A DNA stretch of 64,000 nucleotides. It comes from Streptomyces sp. NBC_00459. GTDB taxonomy: Bacteria > Actinomycetota > Actinomycetes > Streptomycetales > Streptomycetaceae. The notes below the pieces were generated by a model that saw nothing but the letters and a program-made list of their open reading frames with translations, had not been told where the DNA came from and did not search any database. This document shows, one piece after another, positions 8,588 to 16,768 of this stretch (the first letter of the stretch is position 1; each line of letters begins with the position of its first letter). Position numbers and translations under genes: made by a program. Location of the stretch: contig NZ_CP107903.1 in the NCBI RefSeq assembly GCF_036013955.1, forward strand, positions 682,001 to 746,000, written 5' to 3'.

Positions 8588-9367
8588 TCAGTGCGCCGCG
8601 GGAGCCGCCTGCGGCTCGGCGCCACTCGCCCCGACGGCCGCTGCCGCCTTCGGTACGAGCAGCCGTTCGGCCAGCAGTCCGAAGACCAGGCCGAACGCGG
8701 TCCACATCGTCGCCTGGATGGCGAGCGTGGCCACGCGGTACCTCCACAGCAGGCTCGCGGAGAAGCCCTGCGGGACCTCGTTGGTGAACGACGGCAGGAA
8801 GGCGTACGCGAGTCCCACGACCAGGACGAAGAAGGCGCACGCGGCAAGCGTCGCGTTCCAGTTGCCCAGGCGCGGTGCGAGACGCTTGCCCAGGATCACC
8901 GCGCCGACGGCCAGCAGCACGCTCAGCGCGACCATCAGGAAGAACAGCGCGGTGCGCTGGTTGAGGGTGTCGGGGTCGCCGACGGCGGGCGGGTTGGCCG
9001 GGTACTTGAGGAACGGCACGACGTACACGGCGAGCAGTCCGGCCCCCGCGAGGAGCAGCGCCGTCGCGCGCGGCCCGAAGCGGCCGATCCGGCCGAGCGC
9101 GAAGCAGTACGCGAGGGCGGCGATACCGCCGAACGCGACGCCGTAGACGAGGACACCGGTCCCCAGACCCACGGTGGACTGCAACGCACGGGAGACGAGA
9201 GCCTCTTCGGCATGCCCGCTGTGGGCCTCGTGCATCTCCTCGAACGCGATCGCGTCGTCGACGAGCGGCTCGGCGAGGAGGTACGCGACGACCCAGACGA
9301 GCACGCCCGCGACCAGGCCCGCGAGCATGCCGCGGACCAGGAGGTTTCTGACAGTGGTGGAGTTCAT
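8588..9367 (-). CDS. cbtA: CbtA-family cobalt transporter subunit
   Basis: A 259-residue integral membrane protein with about six hydrophobic spans. The first is GMLAGLVAGVLVWVVAYLLAEP, followed by a His/Glu-rich loop (EEMHEAHSGHAEE) that could bind metal. The pairing with a small CbtB protein and a B12 riboswitch is the standard context of the predicted CbtAB cobalt importer, which supplies cobalt for cobalamin synthesis. ATG 9367 (MNSTTVRNLL) is preferred to the open frame reaching 9475, which would overlap cbtB. The transport role is inferred from family and context. Confidence 0.9.
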   Translation of the reverse strand: MNSTTVRNLLVRGMLAGLVAGVLVWVVAYLLAEPLVDDAIAFEEMHEAHSGHAEEALVSRALQSTVGLGTGVLVYGVAFGGIAALAYCFALGRIGRFGPRATALLLAGAGLLAVYVVPFLKYPANPPAVGDPDTLNQRTALFFLMVALSVLLAVGAVILGKRLAPRLGNWNATLAACAFFVLVVGLAYAFLPSFTNEVPQGFSASLLWRYRVATLAIQATMWTAFGLVFGLLAERLLVPKAAAAVGASGAEPQAAPAAH

Positions 9368-9392
9368 GAGCTCGTACGTTTCCCTGTCTTCG

Positions 9393-9614
9393 TCAGTGGC
9401 AGGGGAAGCCGAGCAGGTGACGGGCGTCGTGCACCCACTCGTGCACGCCCTCGCCGGAGACCAGGGAGGTGGCACCCTGTTCGGCGCCGACGAAGTAGAG
9501 CAGCACCAGCATCAGCACACCGAAGAAGACCGCCCAGGGGGCGATCGCACCGATCGGCAGCTTCTCGGGTACGGCGGTGGGCGCGGCGGTCGGCTGGACT
9601 GCGGACTGTGCCAT
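9393..9614 (-). CDS. cbtB: CbtB-family cobalt transporter subunit
   Basis: A 73-residue protein with one transmembrane helix (APWAVFFGVLMLVLLYFVGAEQG) and a C-terminal metal-ligand-rich tail HEWVHDARHLLGFPCH, both hallmarks of CbtB. It lies 25 bp upstream of cbtA in the same operon. A good Shine-Dalgarno (AGGAGGTCC) precedes ATG 9614 and is the likely target of the upstream riboswitch. Confidence 0.9.
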   Translation of the reverse strand: MAQSAVQPTAAPTAVPEKLPIGAIAPWAVFFGVLMLVLLYFVGAEQGATSLVSGEGVHEWVHDARHLLGFPCH

Positions 9615-9654
9615 GACAGGACCTCCTGGGGGAACTCGCGTCCCGTATCGGTGG

Positions 9655-9778
9655 TGCAGAGGACGACAGTCACGGGTCTGACTTGCCCCCGGACCGCACC
9701 GGGCGGGTGCGTACGGGGCTTACAGTGGCGCGACCGTGCCGGATTCCCACCGGCTTCCGTCGAACCGTCGTCAATATC
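9655..9778 (-). promoter_or_regulatory. Cobalamin (B12) riboswitch in the cbtBA leader
   Basis: On the minus strand the leader carries the conserved B12-box region: a GAAGCCGGTGGGAATCCGGC element (9739-9758), then ACGGTCGCGCCACTGTA and AAGTCAGACC. These are the core landmarks of cobalamin riboswitches in the expected order. It ends about 40 nt before cbtB, so B12 binding should repress cobalt uptake, probably by hiding the ribosome site. Ends are approximate. Confidence 0.9.
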
Positions 9779-9914
9779 GACGAGAAGGTACCGCGAAGCG
9801 GGGGTGCGGCCAAGGGCGCGCGGGACGGCGTACGGCGCGCCGGTGCGCCGTACGCTGCCTCAAGTGCCGTACATGACAAGAGCATTGGGGCAGAATGAGC
9901 GCGGGAGCGACCGG

Positions 9915-10499
9915 ATGACGAGCCGAGTGATGTTGATCTCACCGGCGATCAGTGCGGCCCTGCGGGAGGCCCGTTTCGACGACGACTGCCCCCTGGACGC
10001 CTCGGGCCTGCGGCTCGCGCGGGCGGCGGCGGGGTCTCTCCCGCCGGTCTCCCGGGTCTGGGTCTCCCCCACCGCGCGCTGCCGTGAGACGGCTCGGGCG
10101 CTCGGCCTCGACGTCGGTCCGGTGCCGGGCCCGGCGGGTCTGGACGCGGGCCGCTGGCGCGGCGCGACCCTGGCCGAGGTGACGGAGAAGGAACCGGAGG
10201 CGTTGGCCCAGTGGCTGACGGATCCGCAATCGTCCCCGCACGGCGGTGAGTCGGTGGGTGCGCTCTGCGATCGGGTCGCCCAATGGCTGGACGACACAGC
10301 AGCGCAGGTCACGGGCCGGTCCGTCGCGGTCGTCGAGCCGGAGGTCGTACGCGCGGCGACGGTACGGGCGCTGGGGGCGCCCGAGTCGGCGTTCTGGCGG
10401 ATCGACGTTCCGCCGTTGACGGCAACGGAGTTGAGCGGCCGGGCGGGACGCTGGAACGTGCGGCTGGGCGGGCAGTTCGGCGCGCCTCACGAGGAGTAG
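9915..10499 (+). CDS. Histidine phosphatase-superfamily protein
   Basis: A 194-residue protein in the histidine phosphatase (phosphoglycerate mutase-like) superfamily: LRLARAAAGSLPPVSRVWVSPTARCRETARALG contains the SP-x-x-R-x-x-E/T-A segment, and LDAGRWRGATLAEV is the typical middle motif. The canonical N-terminal RHG motif is replaced by SPAIS in MLISPAISAALREARF, so the catalytic His is apparently missing; this degenerate version is probably not a conventional phosphatase. It is divergent from the B12-controlled cbtBA operon. A link to cobamide salvage (CobC-like) is tempting but weak given the lost RHG. Confidence 0.8.
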   Translation: MTSRVMLISPAISAALREARFDDDCPLDASGLRLARAAAGSLPPVSRVWVSPTARCRETARALGLDVGPVPGPAGLDAGRWRGATLAEVTEKEPEALAQWLTDPQSSPHGGESVGALCDRVAQWLDDTAAQVTGRSVAVVEPEVVRAATVRALGAPESAFWRIDVPPLTATELSGRAGRWNVRLGGQFGAPHEE

Positions 10500-10538
10500 G
10501 CGGGGCGCACCGCACAACGGCCGGGGAACGGCGCGGGT

Positions 10539-10556
10539 GTGAACCCGCGGGTTCAC
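10539..10556. terminator. 18-bp perfect palindrome between convergent genes
   Basis: GTGAACCCGCGGGTTCAC lies midway between two convergent stops (10499 and 10570). It is a likely bidirectional terminator stem, though it lacks a U-tract. Confidence 0.55.
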
Positions 10557-10569
10557 GGAACGCCGCGTC

Positions 10570-10980
10570 TCACCCGGCGTCGTGCCCGGAGCCCGGTGTC
10601 CGAAGCGTCCATGCGAAGTCCGTGCACGCCTGTGCGCACTCCCGGCAGGCCTTCGCCGTGTCCTCACCACCGGGGTGGTCGTCGAAGACCTGGGCGGTTT
10701 CCAGGCAGACCGTGCTGCACCACTCCAGCTGGACCCGGAGGGCAGCCTCGTCGAGGTCCGCCTGTTCGGAGAGCAGCCGGCACGTCGCGTCGCACACCTC
10801 CGCGCACAGAATGCCCTTGCGGCGCGCGAGGGCCTCGTGGGGAGGTCCGTCCGGGTCCGCGAGACTCGCGCGCAGTGCGCACGCCCGCGCGCCCTCGGTG
10901 CACGCCTGGGCACAGACGAAACGGTCCTCCAGGAACCGGAAGAGTTCCTGTTGCGTGGTTGGCGTAGTTGTAGGGGTCAC
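10570..10980 (-). CDS. Cys-rich four-helix-bundle (DUF326-type) protein, putative copper binder
   Basis: A 136-residue soluble protein with Cys residues spaced along predicted helices: FVCAQACTEGARACALRA, GILCAEVCDATCRLL, LEWCSTVCLETAQV and KACRECAQACTDFAW. This pattern is that of DUF326 proteins, related in fold to copper-storage Csp proteins. It follows paaE by 42 nt on the same strand and may be the last gene of the paa operon. Start is GTG 10980 with no clear Shine-Dalgarno. Metal binding is inferred from the Cys pattern only. Confidence 0.75.
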   Translation of the reverse strand: MTPTTTPTTQQELFRFLEDRFVCAQACTEGARACALRASLADPDGPPHEALARRKGILCAEVCDATCRLLSEQADLDEAALRVQLEWCSTVCLETAQVFDDHPGGEDTAKACRECAQACTDFAWTLRTPGSGHDAG

Positions 10981-11022
10981 GTCGGTCGAGTTGCCTGAGC
11001 ACGGCCCGCCAAACCCTTGGAT

Positions 11023-12141
11023 TCAGCTGTCGTAGTCGATCGTCAGAGTCTCCGAGACCGGGAACGACTGGCAGGTCAGGACATAGCCCGCAGCGACCTC
11101 CGCGGGTTCGAGGGCGTAGTTGCGGCGCATGTCCGCCTCGCCCGAGGTGACCAGCGCCCGGCAGGTGCCGCAGACGCCGCCCTTGCAGGCAAACGGCAGG
11201 TCCGGCCGGGTGCGCGCGGCCCCGTCGAGGACGGTCGCGTCCCGGGACAGCGCGGTCGTGGTGGAGCGGCCGTCGAGGGTGATCGTGACCCGGCTCACCG
11301 GGCCCTCGGCCACCGCGTCCGTGTGCCGGACCTGACGGACCGGCTGGTCGTCGGCGTAGAAGAGTTCCTGGTGGACCCGGTGCGCGGGCACGCCCAGCTC
11401 CGCCAGCAGCTGCTGGGCGTCGCGGACCATGCCGTGCGGTCCGCACAGCCACCAGTGGTCGGTGCCCGGGACGTCGACGAGGCCCGCGAGGAGTGCGGCG
11501 AGCCGTTCGGCGTCCAGTCGCCCCGACAGCAGCTCGGCCTCGCGCGGCTCACGCGACAGTACGTGCCCCAGCTGGAAGCGCGTACGGTACAGGTCCTTCA
11601 GGTCCGCCAGCTCGTCGGCGAACATCACGGTGTCCGTACGCCGGTTGCCGTACAGGAGGGTGACCTGTGAGCGGTCGTCGGCGGCCAGGACCGACTCGGC
11701 GATCGACATCATCGGGGTGATGCCGGAGCCGGCGGCGATCAGGACGTGGCGGCCGGAGACGGTCAGGTCGGGCGTGAAGGCGCCGGTAGGGGTCATCACG
11801 TCGAGCAGGTCACCCGGGCGCACCTCGTCGACCAGCCAGGACGAGAACAGGCCGCCGGGCACCACCCGTACGCCGATGCGGGGTCGTTCGCCGGCCGGGG
11901 CGCAGATCGAGTACGACCGCCGCTCCTCGCGCCCCTCGAACTCCCGGCGCAGGGTGAGCGACTGCCCCGGCGCGAAGGCGTACTCGGCGGCCAGGTCCGC
12001 CGGCACCTCGAAGCCGACGGCTACGGCGTCCGCGCACAGCCGTCGTACGTCGGCGACTTTCAGGGCGTGGAAGACCGGGCGGCGGCGGACAGGGGCGGGC
12101 GTGGCTGCCGAGGCCGTGGTCGGGGCGGTGGGCGCGGCCAT
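11023..12141 (-). CDS. paaE: Phenylacetyl-CoA epoxidase reductase subunit PaaE
   Basis: A 372-residue electron-transfer subunit that passes NADPH electrons to the PaaAC diiron site. The order is an FAD domain (SLTLRREFEGREERRSYSI and GLFSSWL), an NAD(P)H domain (VLIAAGSGITPMMSIAES, WWLCGPHGMV), and a C-terminal plant-type 2Fe-2S domain with CKGGVCGTCRALV and a later Cys in VLTCQSFP. The ATG at 12141 overlaps the paaD stop (TGATG), arguing against the far longer open frame upstream. Confidence 0.93.
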   Translation of the reverse strand: MAAPTAPTTASAATPAPVRRRPVFHALKVADVRRLCADAVAVGFEVPADLAAEYAFAPGQSLTLRREFEGREERRSYSICAPAGERPRIGVRVVPGGLFSSWLVDEVRPGDLLDVMTPTGAFTPDLTVSGRHVLIAAGSGITPMMSIAESVLAADDRSQVTLLYGNRRTDTVMFADELADLKDLYRTRFQLGHVLSREPREAELLSGRLDAERLAALLAGLVDVPGTDHWWLCGPHGMVRDAQQLLAELGVPAHRVHQELFYADDQPVRQVRHTDAVAEGPVSRVTITLDGRSTTTALSRDATVLDGAARTRPDLPFACKGGVCGTCRALVTSGEADMRRNYALEPAEVAAGYVLTCQSFPVSETLTIDYDS

Positions 12142-12665
12142 CAGATCTCCTTGACGTACTCGAACGGCTCGCGGCAGGCGTGGCAGCGCCACAGGGCCTT
12201 GCAGGACGTGGCAGCGAAACGGGAGGTCTCCTCGGTGTCCGCCGAGCCGCAGCGGGGGCAGGGCACTGTGCGCCGGGTGGGCAGCAGCGAGAGGGCGACC
12301 GGGCCCTGCGGTGCGGCGCCGGGCGGGGCGATGCCGTGCTCGGTGAGCTTGCGGCGACCGGAATCGGTGATCCAGTCGCTGGTCCACGGCGGGGTCAGCA
12401 CCGTACGGATCTCCACGCGCGGGTACCCCGCCGCCCGAAGCCGGGCGTCGACGGCGGCGCGCATCTCGGCCATCGCCGGGCAGCCCGAGTAGGTCGGGGT
12501 CAGGCTCGCCACCACCGTCCCGTCCCCGGTCACCTCCACGTCGCGCAGGACGCCGAGGTCGGCCAGGGTCAGCATGGGCAGCTCGGGGTCGGGCACCCGC
12601 TCGGCGATGCTCCGGGCACGCCGGACGTCCTCGATCCCGGTCACAGACACGGACGTGGTCACCAT
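12141..12665 (-). CDS. paaD: Phenylacetyl-CoA epoxidase accessory protein PaaD
   Basis: A 174-residue MIP18/DUF59-type protein needed for Fe-S or metal maturation of the Paa epoxidase. The N-terminal domain has VPDPELPMLTLADLGVLRDVEV and LTPTYSGCPAM. The C-terminus bears four Cys in two pairs (CPRCGSADT and WRCHACREPFEY) forming a zinc-ribbon-like end. It overlaps paaC by 7 nt and paaE by 1 nt. Confidence 0.93.
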   Translation of the reverse strand: MVTTSVSVTGIEDVRRARSIAERVPDPELPMLTLADLGVLRDVEVTGDGTVVASLTPTYSGCPAMAEMRAAVDARLRAAGYPRVEIRTVLTPPWTSDWITDSGRRKLTEHGIAPPGAAPQGPVALSLLPTRRTVPCPRCGSADTEETSRFAATSCKALWRCHACREPFEYVKEI

Positions 12666-13519
12666 GTCGCCTCCGGGTGGGCGCGGGCCACGCTCTGCAA
12701 CTCGGCGAGCAGCGGGGCGAGATGCTCGGTGTGCCGTCCGTCGCGCCCTGCGCCGTGCGCTGCCGGAATCTGCGGCATGGGCAGCCCGGCGGCTTCGGTG
12801 ACCTGCCGCAACACCTCGACGACTTCGCCCTCGACGTCGTACGCCGTGAACAACTCGCCGAGATACGGCGTGACTTGGTCGAGTGCCGTGCGCATCCGGC
12901 GGTGCGACTCATCGGTGCCGTCGCCGAGCCGGACGGCCCATTCGGCCGCGTACTGCCGGTGGTACGTCAGCTCCTTGACGCCCTTCGCGGCGATCGCGGC
13001 GAGCACCGGATCGCGATGGGCGGCGAGCCGATCGAGGTGCGCGAGCCGCCAGCTGGACAGCACCAGCAGCCGCACGATCGAGAACGCGAAGTCCCCGATG
13101 GGCAGTTCGGCCAGGCGTACGTTGCGGAAGTCGCCGACGTCCCGGAAGTAGGCGTACGCGTCCTCGTCGCGCCCGGTGCCGTCGACCTGGCCCGCGCGCG
13201 CGTACAGCAGACGGGCCTGGCCGAGCAGGTCGAGGCCGATGTTGGCGAGCGCGACCTCCTCCTCCAGCTCGGGGGCGAGGGTGCACCACTGGGCCAGCCG
13301 CTGGGCCGACACCAGCGCGTCGTCGGCGAGTTCGACGCAGGTCGCGGCCAGCTCGCCCGCGTCGACGCCGTCGGGCACGGTCGTGTCGACGCCGTACAGG
13401 GGGTCCTCGAACCCGGTGCCGAAGGCCCAGCGGGCGTCACTGCCGTCGTCGTGCCCCTCGGCGAGGGAGAGATAGACGTGGTCGTCGGCATGGTCGATGC
13501 CGTGGTCGGTGTCGCTCAT
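12659..13519 (-). CDS. paaC: Phenylacetyl-CoA epoxidase structural subunit PaaC
   Basis: A 286-residue non-catalytic ferritin-like subunit that pairs with PaaA. It shows the typical EEEVALANIGLDLLGQARLLYARA segment, RNVRLAELPIGDFAFSIVRLL and VKELTYHRQYAAEW with a residual carboxylate/His pattern. The N-terminus carries about 60 residues including an acidic stretch before the core. It is 22 nt from paaB and overlaps paaD. Confidence 0.93.
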   Translation of the reverse strand: MSDTDHGIDHADDHVYLSLAEGHDDGSDARWAFGTGFEDPLYGVDTTVPDGVDAGELAATCVELADDALVSAQRLAQWCTLAPELEEEVALANIGLDLLGQARLLYARAGQVDGTGRDEDAYAYFRDVGDFRNVRLAELPIGDFAFSIVRLLVLSSWRLAHLDRLAAHRDPVLAAIAAKGVKELTYHRQYAAEWAVRLGDGTDESHRRMRTALDQVTPYLGELFTAYDVEGEVVEVLRQVTEAAGLPMPQIPAAHGAGRDGRHTEHLAPLLAELQSVARAHPEATW

Positions 13520-13541
13520 GTCTGCTGCTCCTCTCCTCGGG

Positions 13542-13838
13542 CTAGATGTGGGGGACGTCGTCGGGGATGTCGTAGAAGGTCGGGTGGCGGTAGACCTTGT
13601 CGGCGCTCGGTGCGAAGAAGGGGTCCTTCTCGTCGCGCGAGGAGGCGGCGATGTGCTCGGAGCGCACCACCCAGATGCTCACGCCTTCGTTGCGCCGCGT
13701 GTACAGGTCGCGCGCGTGGGTGAGCGCCATCCGGTCGTCGGCCGCGTGCAACGAGCCCACATGAACGTGGTTCAGGCCGCGCTTGCCTCGCACGAACACC
13801 TCGTACAGCGGCCACTCGTCGGACATCTCGCTGCTCAT
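13542..13838 (-). CDS. paaB: Phenylacetyl-CoA epoxidase subunit PaaB
   Basis: A 98-residue subunit. [31 protein letters not shown] followed by [17 protein letters not shown] is diagnostic for PaaB, and the end [13 protein letters not shown] matches. The ATG at 13838 overlaps the paaA stop (ATGA) and has GGAGA upstream, so the larger frame extending to 14216 is not used. Confidence 0.93.
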   Translation of the reverse strand: MSSEMSDEWPLYEVFVRGKRGLNHVHVGSLHAADDRMALTHARDLYTRRNEGVSIWVVRSEHIAASSRDEKDPFFAPSADKVYRHPTFYDIPDDVPHI

Positions 13839-14833
13839 GCCACTGTCTCCTTCGTGGTCCGTGCGCGCTGCTTGGCGGCGTGCGCGGTGGCCGCCTCGCG
13901 CACCCAGGCGCCCTCCTCGTGTGCGGTCCGGCGCCGGGCGACCCGTTCGGTGTTGCAGGGTCCGCCGCCCTTGATGACACGCATCAGCTCGTCCCAGTCG
14001 GGGGTGCCGAAGTCGTGGTGGCCACGCTCCTCGTTCCAGCGCAGCTCCGGGTCGGGCAGGGTCACGCCGAGCTTGTCGGCCTGGGGGACGGTCATGTCGA
14101 CGAAGCGCTGTCGCAGTTCGTCGTTGGTGTGCCGCTTGATCTTCCAGGCCATGGACTGCGCGGAGTTGGGCGAGGCGTCGTCGGGCGGGCCGAACATCAT
14201 CAGGGAGGGCCACCACCAGCGGTCGACGGCGTCCTGGACCATCTCGCGCTGTGCCGTCGTACCGCGCATCATCGTCATCAACAGCTCATAGCCCTGCCGC
14301 TGGTGGAAGGACTCCTCCTTGCAGATCCGCACCATCGCGCGCGCGTACGGCCCGTACGAACTCCGGCACAGGGGCACCTGGTTGCAGATCGCCGCGCCGT
14401 CCACGAACCAGCCGATCACGCCGACGTCGGCAAAGCTCAGCGTCGGGTAGTTGAAGATCGACGAGTACTTCTGACGGCCCTCGATGAGCCGCTCGGTGAG
14501 GTCGGCCCGGTCGGCGCCCAGCGTCTCGGCGGCGGAGTACAGATAGAGCCCGTGCCCTGCCTCGTCCTGGACCTTCGCGAAGAGGATGGCCTTGCGGCGC
14601 AGCGAGGGCGCGCGCGTGATCCACTCGCCCTCCGGCTGCATGCCGATGATCTCCGAGTGCGCGTGCTGGGCGATCTGCCGGACCAGCGTCTTCCGGTAGC
14701 CCTCGGGCATCCAGTCGCGCGGCTCGATCCGGCGGTCCCGCGCGATCGTCGCCTCGAAGTGCTCCTGAAGCAGCCTCTCGGAGGCCTGCCCGGCACCGCC
14801 CGTGTCCGAGGCGGCGGAGTGTGTCGTCGTCAT
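13835..14833 (-). CDS. paaA: Phenylacetyl-CoA epoxidase catalytic subunit PaaA
   Basis: A 332-residue diiron monooxygenase subunit that epoxidises phenylacetyl-CoA at ring C1-C2, the first committed step of aerobic phenylacetate breakdown. Diiron ligand motifs are visible: [17 protein letters not shown] (E-x-x-H) and [17 protein letters not shown] (second E-x-x-H). ATG 14833 is chosen over the in-frame TTG 14899 because the latter would overrun the operator. It heads the operon paaABCDE plus the Cys-rich gene; ligation, isomerisation and ring-opening genes (paaK, G, Z) are not in this window. Confidence 0.94.
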   Translation of the reverse strand: MTTTHSAASDTGGAGQASERLLQEHFEATIARDRRIEPRDWMPEGYRKTLVRQIAQHAHSEIIGMQPEGEWITRAPSLRRKAILFAKVQDEAGHGLYLYSAAETLGADRADLTERLIEGRQKYSSIFNYPTLSFADVGVIGWFVDGAAICNQVPLCRSSYGPYARAMVRICKEESFHQRQGYELLMTMMRGTTAQREMVQDAVDRWWWPSLMMFGPPDDASPNSAQSMAWKIKRHTNDELRQRFVDMTVPQADKLGVTLPDPELRWNEERGHHDFGTPDWDELMRVIKGGGPCNTERVARRRTAHEEGAWVREAATAHAAKQRARTTKETVA

Positions 14834-14849
14834 CGATACCCGCTCCCCA

Positions 14850-14867
14850 ACCGACCATTCGTTCGGT
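14850..14867 (-). promoter_or_regulatory. Putative TetR/PaaR-type operator upstream of paaA
   Basis: ACCGACCATTCGTTCGGT is a dyad with ACCGA and TCGGT arms, 17 bp before the paaA start. ACCG-to-CGGT spaced dyads resemble actinobacterial PaaR operators as I recall them. No PaaR gene is adjacent, so the regulator would act from elsewhere. Confidence 0.5.
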
Positions 14868-14958
14868 CCCAGTGTGACGACTTTTCCCCGCCCGCACAAG
14901 CCGTTGCCGGGAGCATCGGCCCTGTGCTCCCGAAGACGCCGGGAAGTGACAAGTAGCT

Positions 14959-15311
14959 CTACGTGATCAGGGCGTCGCCCCGCCTCCCCGTGGGGGCGGC
15001 CTCCGGACGGAGGCGGATGCAGCAGTGGTTCAGCAGGTCGAGGGCATCGGAATGCCGCTGCCGAACTCGTCTCGAATCCTCTGCAGGGCTTGGATCCCGC
15101 GCCCCTCCAAGATCAGGCAGTCGATATGCGACCAGCGCAGGTCTGTACCGTCCGGGGTTTGCTTGAGGGTATCGATCTCGGCTCGCAGCTGCGCGACTGC
15201 GGCGACGGTCTCATCGTCCAGGCCTAGGAGGCTTTCGCGCTGGGGGTGAGGTCCCGCTTGTCCGGACTGTATCTCGCACGGCCGACGCGCTCGCCCATGC
15301 CAGGAGCGCAC
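14959..15311 (-). pseudogene. Frameshifted small protein with L7/L12-like C-terminal motif
   Basis: The frame read from 15311 encodes LDDETVAAVAQLRAEIDTLK and [19 protein letters not shown], then stops early. A one-base shift near 15050 restores [17 protein letters not shown] and runs to TAG 14959-14961. Actinobacterial proteins with the pattern I-x-x-GR-x-I-x-A-x-x-x-IR-x-x-FG-x-G-x-x-x-ALD are known to me as uncharacterised. The join across the shift is therefore convincing, but function is unknown and a sequencing error is possible. Confidence 0.5.
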
Positions 15312-15325
15312 GGGAAGCCCCCGCT

Positions 15326-15414
15326 CAGATCACAGATCACGGGGTACAGATCACCAGACACTCTGAACGAGGCGCCGTCAGCGCAGGTCGATCCTCACGA
15401 TCGAGCAAGATCAC
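15326..15414. repeat. Four scattered AGATCAC copies
   Basis: AGATCAC starts at 15327, 15334, 15348 and 15408, upstream of the HD-domain gene. They could be binding half-sites or chance; spacing is irregular. Confidence 0.3.
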
Positions 15415-15480
15415 GGGTGTTGGGTGAGTCCTCGCCTTGCGGAAGCCATACGGGGCCGACGTCAGTACCCTGACGCGGTG

Positions 15481-16074
15481 ATGAACCACGCCCTCTTGTC
15501 GAAGGCCGTGAGCGGCACCGTCAACCCACCTCTGCTCCCTCTGCCGGATCGTGTCGCAGAGCTTCTGTCGGAGCTGGGAAGCCCGCCGCGGCTGGCGGCC
15601 CACCTTCGCGCCGTCCATGACGTGGCGCACCAGTTGGTCGAGTGGCTGGAGCAGGAGTACCCCGCTGTGGCCCTCGACCGCGAGGCGGTGCTTTTCGGGG
15701 CGGCCACGCATGACATAGGAAAGACGGTGCACCTCGCCGAGCTCGCCGGGCCCGGATCGGCGCACGAGGAAGCCGGGCAGACTCTTCTGCTCGGCCACGG
15801 CATCAGCCCGGAGCTGGCGCGCTTCGCGGCTACTCACGCGTCATGGGTGGACAAGCGGGTCGGCCTGGACGACCTGCTGGTCAGCCTCGCCGACAAGATC
15901 TGGAAGAACAAGCGTGTTACCGACCTGGAGGATCTCGTCGTGGCTCGGTTGGCCGAAGCGACCGGCCGGGCTGCATGGGAGGAGTTCATCGCACTCGACG
16001 GGATTCTGGCCTGCATCGGCGACACGGCCGACGAGCGCCTGGCGTTCCAGGCGTCCTTCCCGATCTACGGCTGA
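15481..16074 (+). CDS. HD-domain metal-dependent phosphohydrolase
   Basis: A 197-residue protein with HD-superfamily marks: an early His in LRAVHDVAHQL (about residue 47), the HD pair in FGAATHDIGKTVH (about residue 80), SAHEEAGQTLL and ARFAATHASW, and a later Asp in LVSLADKIWKNKR. Such proteins hydrolyse phosphate esters of nucleotides or signalling nucleotides, but the substrate is not deducible. ATG 15481 was chosen; GTG 15478 or an upstream ATG at 15424 are alternatives. No operon partner. Confidence 0.8.
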   Translation: MNHALLSKAVSGTVNPPLLPLPDRVAELLSELGSPPRLAAHLRAVHDVAHQLVEWLEQEYPAVALDREAVLFGAATHDIGKTVHLAELAGPGSAHEEAGQTLLLGHGISPELARFAATHASWVDKRVGLDDLLVSLADKIWKNKRVTDLEDLVVARLAEATGRAAWEEFIALDGILACIGDTADERLAFQASFPIYG

Positions 16075-16674
16075 GGGATCAGGGCTGACCGGACGTTCCA
16101 GCCGGCAGGTCGTCGTGGCCCGGACGACGGTCAGGCATTGAGCAGTGAGCGACCTGCGTGACCGAGCCGAGGGCCCTTGAGGGAGGCGGTGTACACGCCT
16201 TGGGCGGTGGCGCACAGCCGCGCGCTCATCATCCTGGGCACAGGACGCCCGTCCGGACGAGCTCCGGGGCGGGCGCGTCCAGGGCCCCGTAGTCGCGGGG
16301 AGTGACGAACCGGGGGCTCCAGTCGTCGAGGGGCAGCACGTCTCCACGGTGACGGGCACGCTCCACTCGCTCCAGCGCGCTCCGGACGCAACCGGACCTC
16401 GACGCCGCCCGGGTGCGGCACGGCAGGGGCTCGAACGGCCAGGACACCAGGATCTGCTCAGCCGACTCGACCCGTACGACGGAGGCGCCGTCCAGCTCCA
16501 CCGGCGTACGCCGCCTGCCGTCATGCCGTGTCGTCCGCGCGCATCTGACAGGAGAGGCGTGATGCGTCGGTTCCCACGCCGAGCGGATCGTCCCGGAGTT
16601 CCAAGCTGATCGCTACAACGGTGGCGCTGGGCTCCGTATGCTCCAGGAGTATGCTGGACCTTCCCTCCTCACGC
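16075..16674 (-). other. Stretch without a confident gene
   Basis: The only frame of note is 16229-16501 on the minus strand (90 residues: VVRVESAEQILVSWPF, LPLDDWSPRFVTPRDYGAL, ELVRTGVLCPG). A neighbouring frame continues with RMMSARLCATAQGVYTASLKG to 16131. The two together look like one coding stretch broken by a frameshift near 16235, but no family is recognised. Confidence 0.35.
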
Positions 16675-16688
16675 GTGGAACGTTCCAC
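16675..16688. promoter_or_regulatory. Perfect LacI-like palindrome
   Basis: GTGGAACGTTCCAC is a 14-bp perfect palindrome with the central CG typical of LacI-family operators. It lies downstream of a LacI gene and upstream of the unclear minus-strand stretch, so its present target is uncertain. Confidence 0.45.
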
Positions 16689-16768
16689 ATTTGAAACGAC
16701 TCAGCCTTGAGCCGGAGAGGTCCCTGCACTAAGAGAAGCCGCGAAAGAAATCCGCGCGTTCGCTCTGC

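Noticed and set aside
7160..9616. An 818-codon plus-strand frame
   Set aside because: It is antisense to the acyl-CoA dehydrogenase and cbtAB genes, whose products are recognisable, and it crosses a strong terminator hairpin.
15326..15414. Possible CRISPR-like repeat array
   Set aside because: The repeated unit is only 7 bp, spacing is irregular, and no cas genes are near.
16229..16501. A 90-residue minus-strand protein
   Set aside because: Codon use is plausible, but no family, ribosome site or conserved context supports it as an intact gene, so it is described only as part of an unclear stretch.
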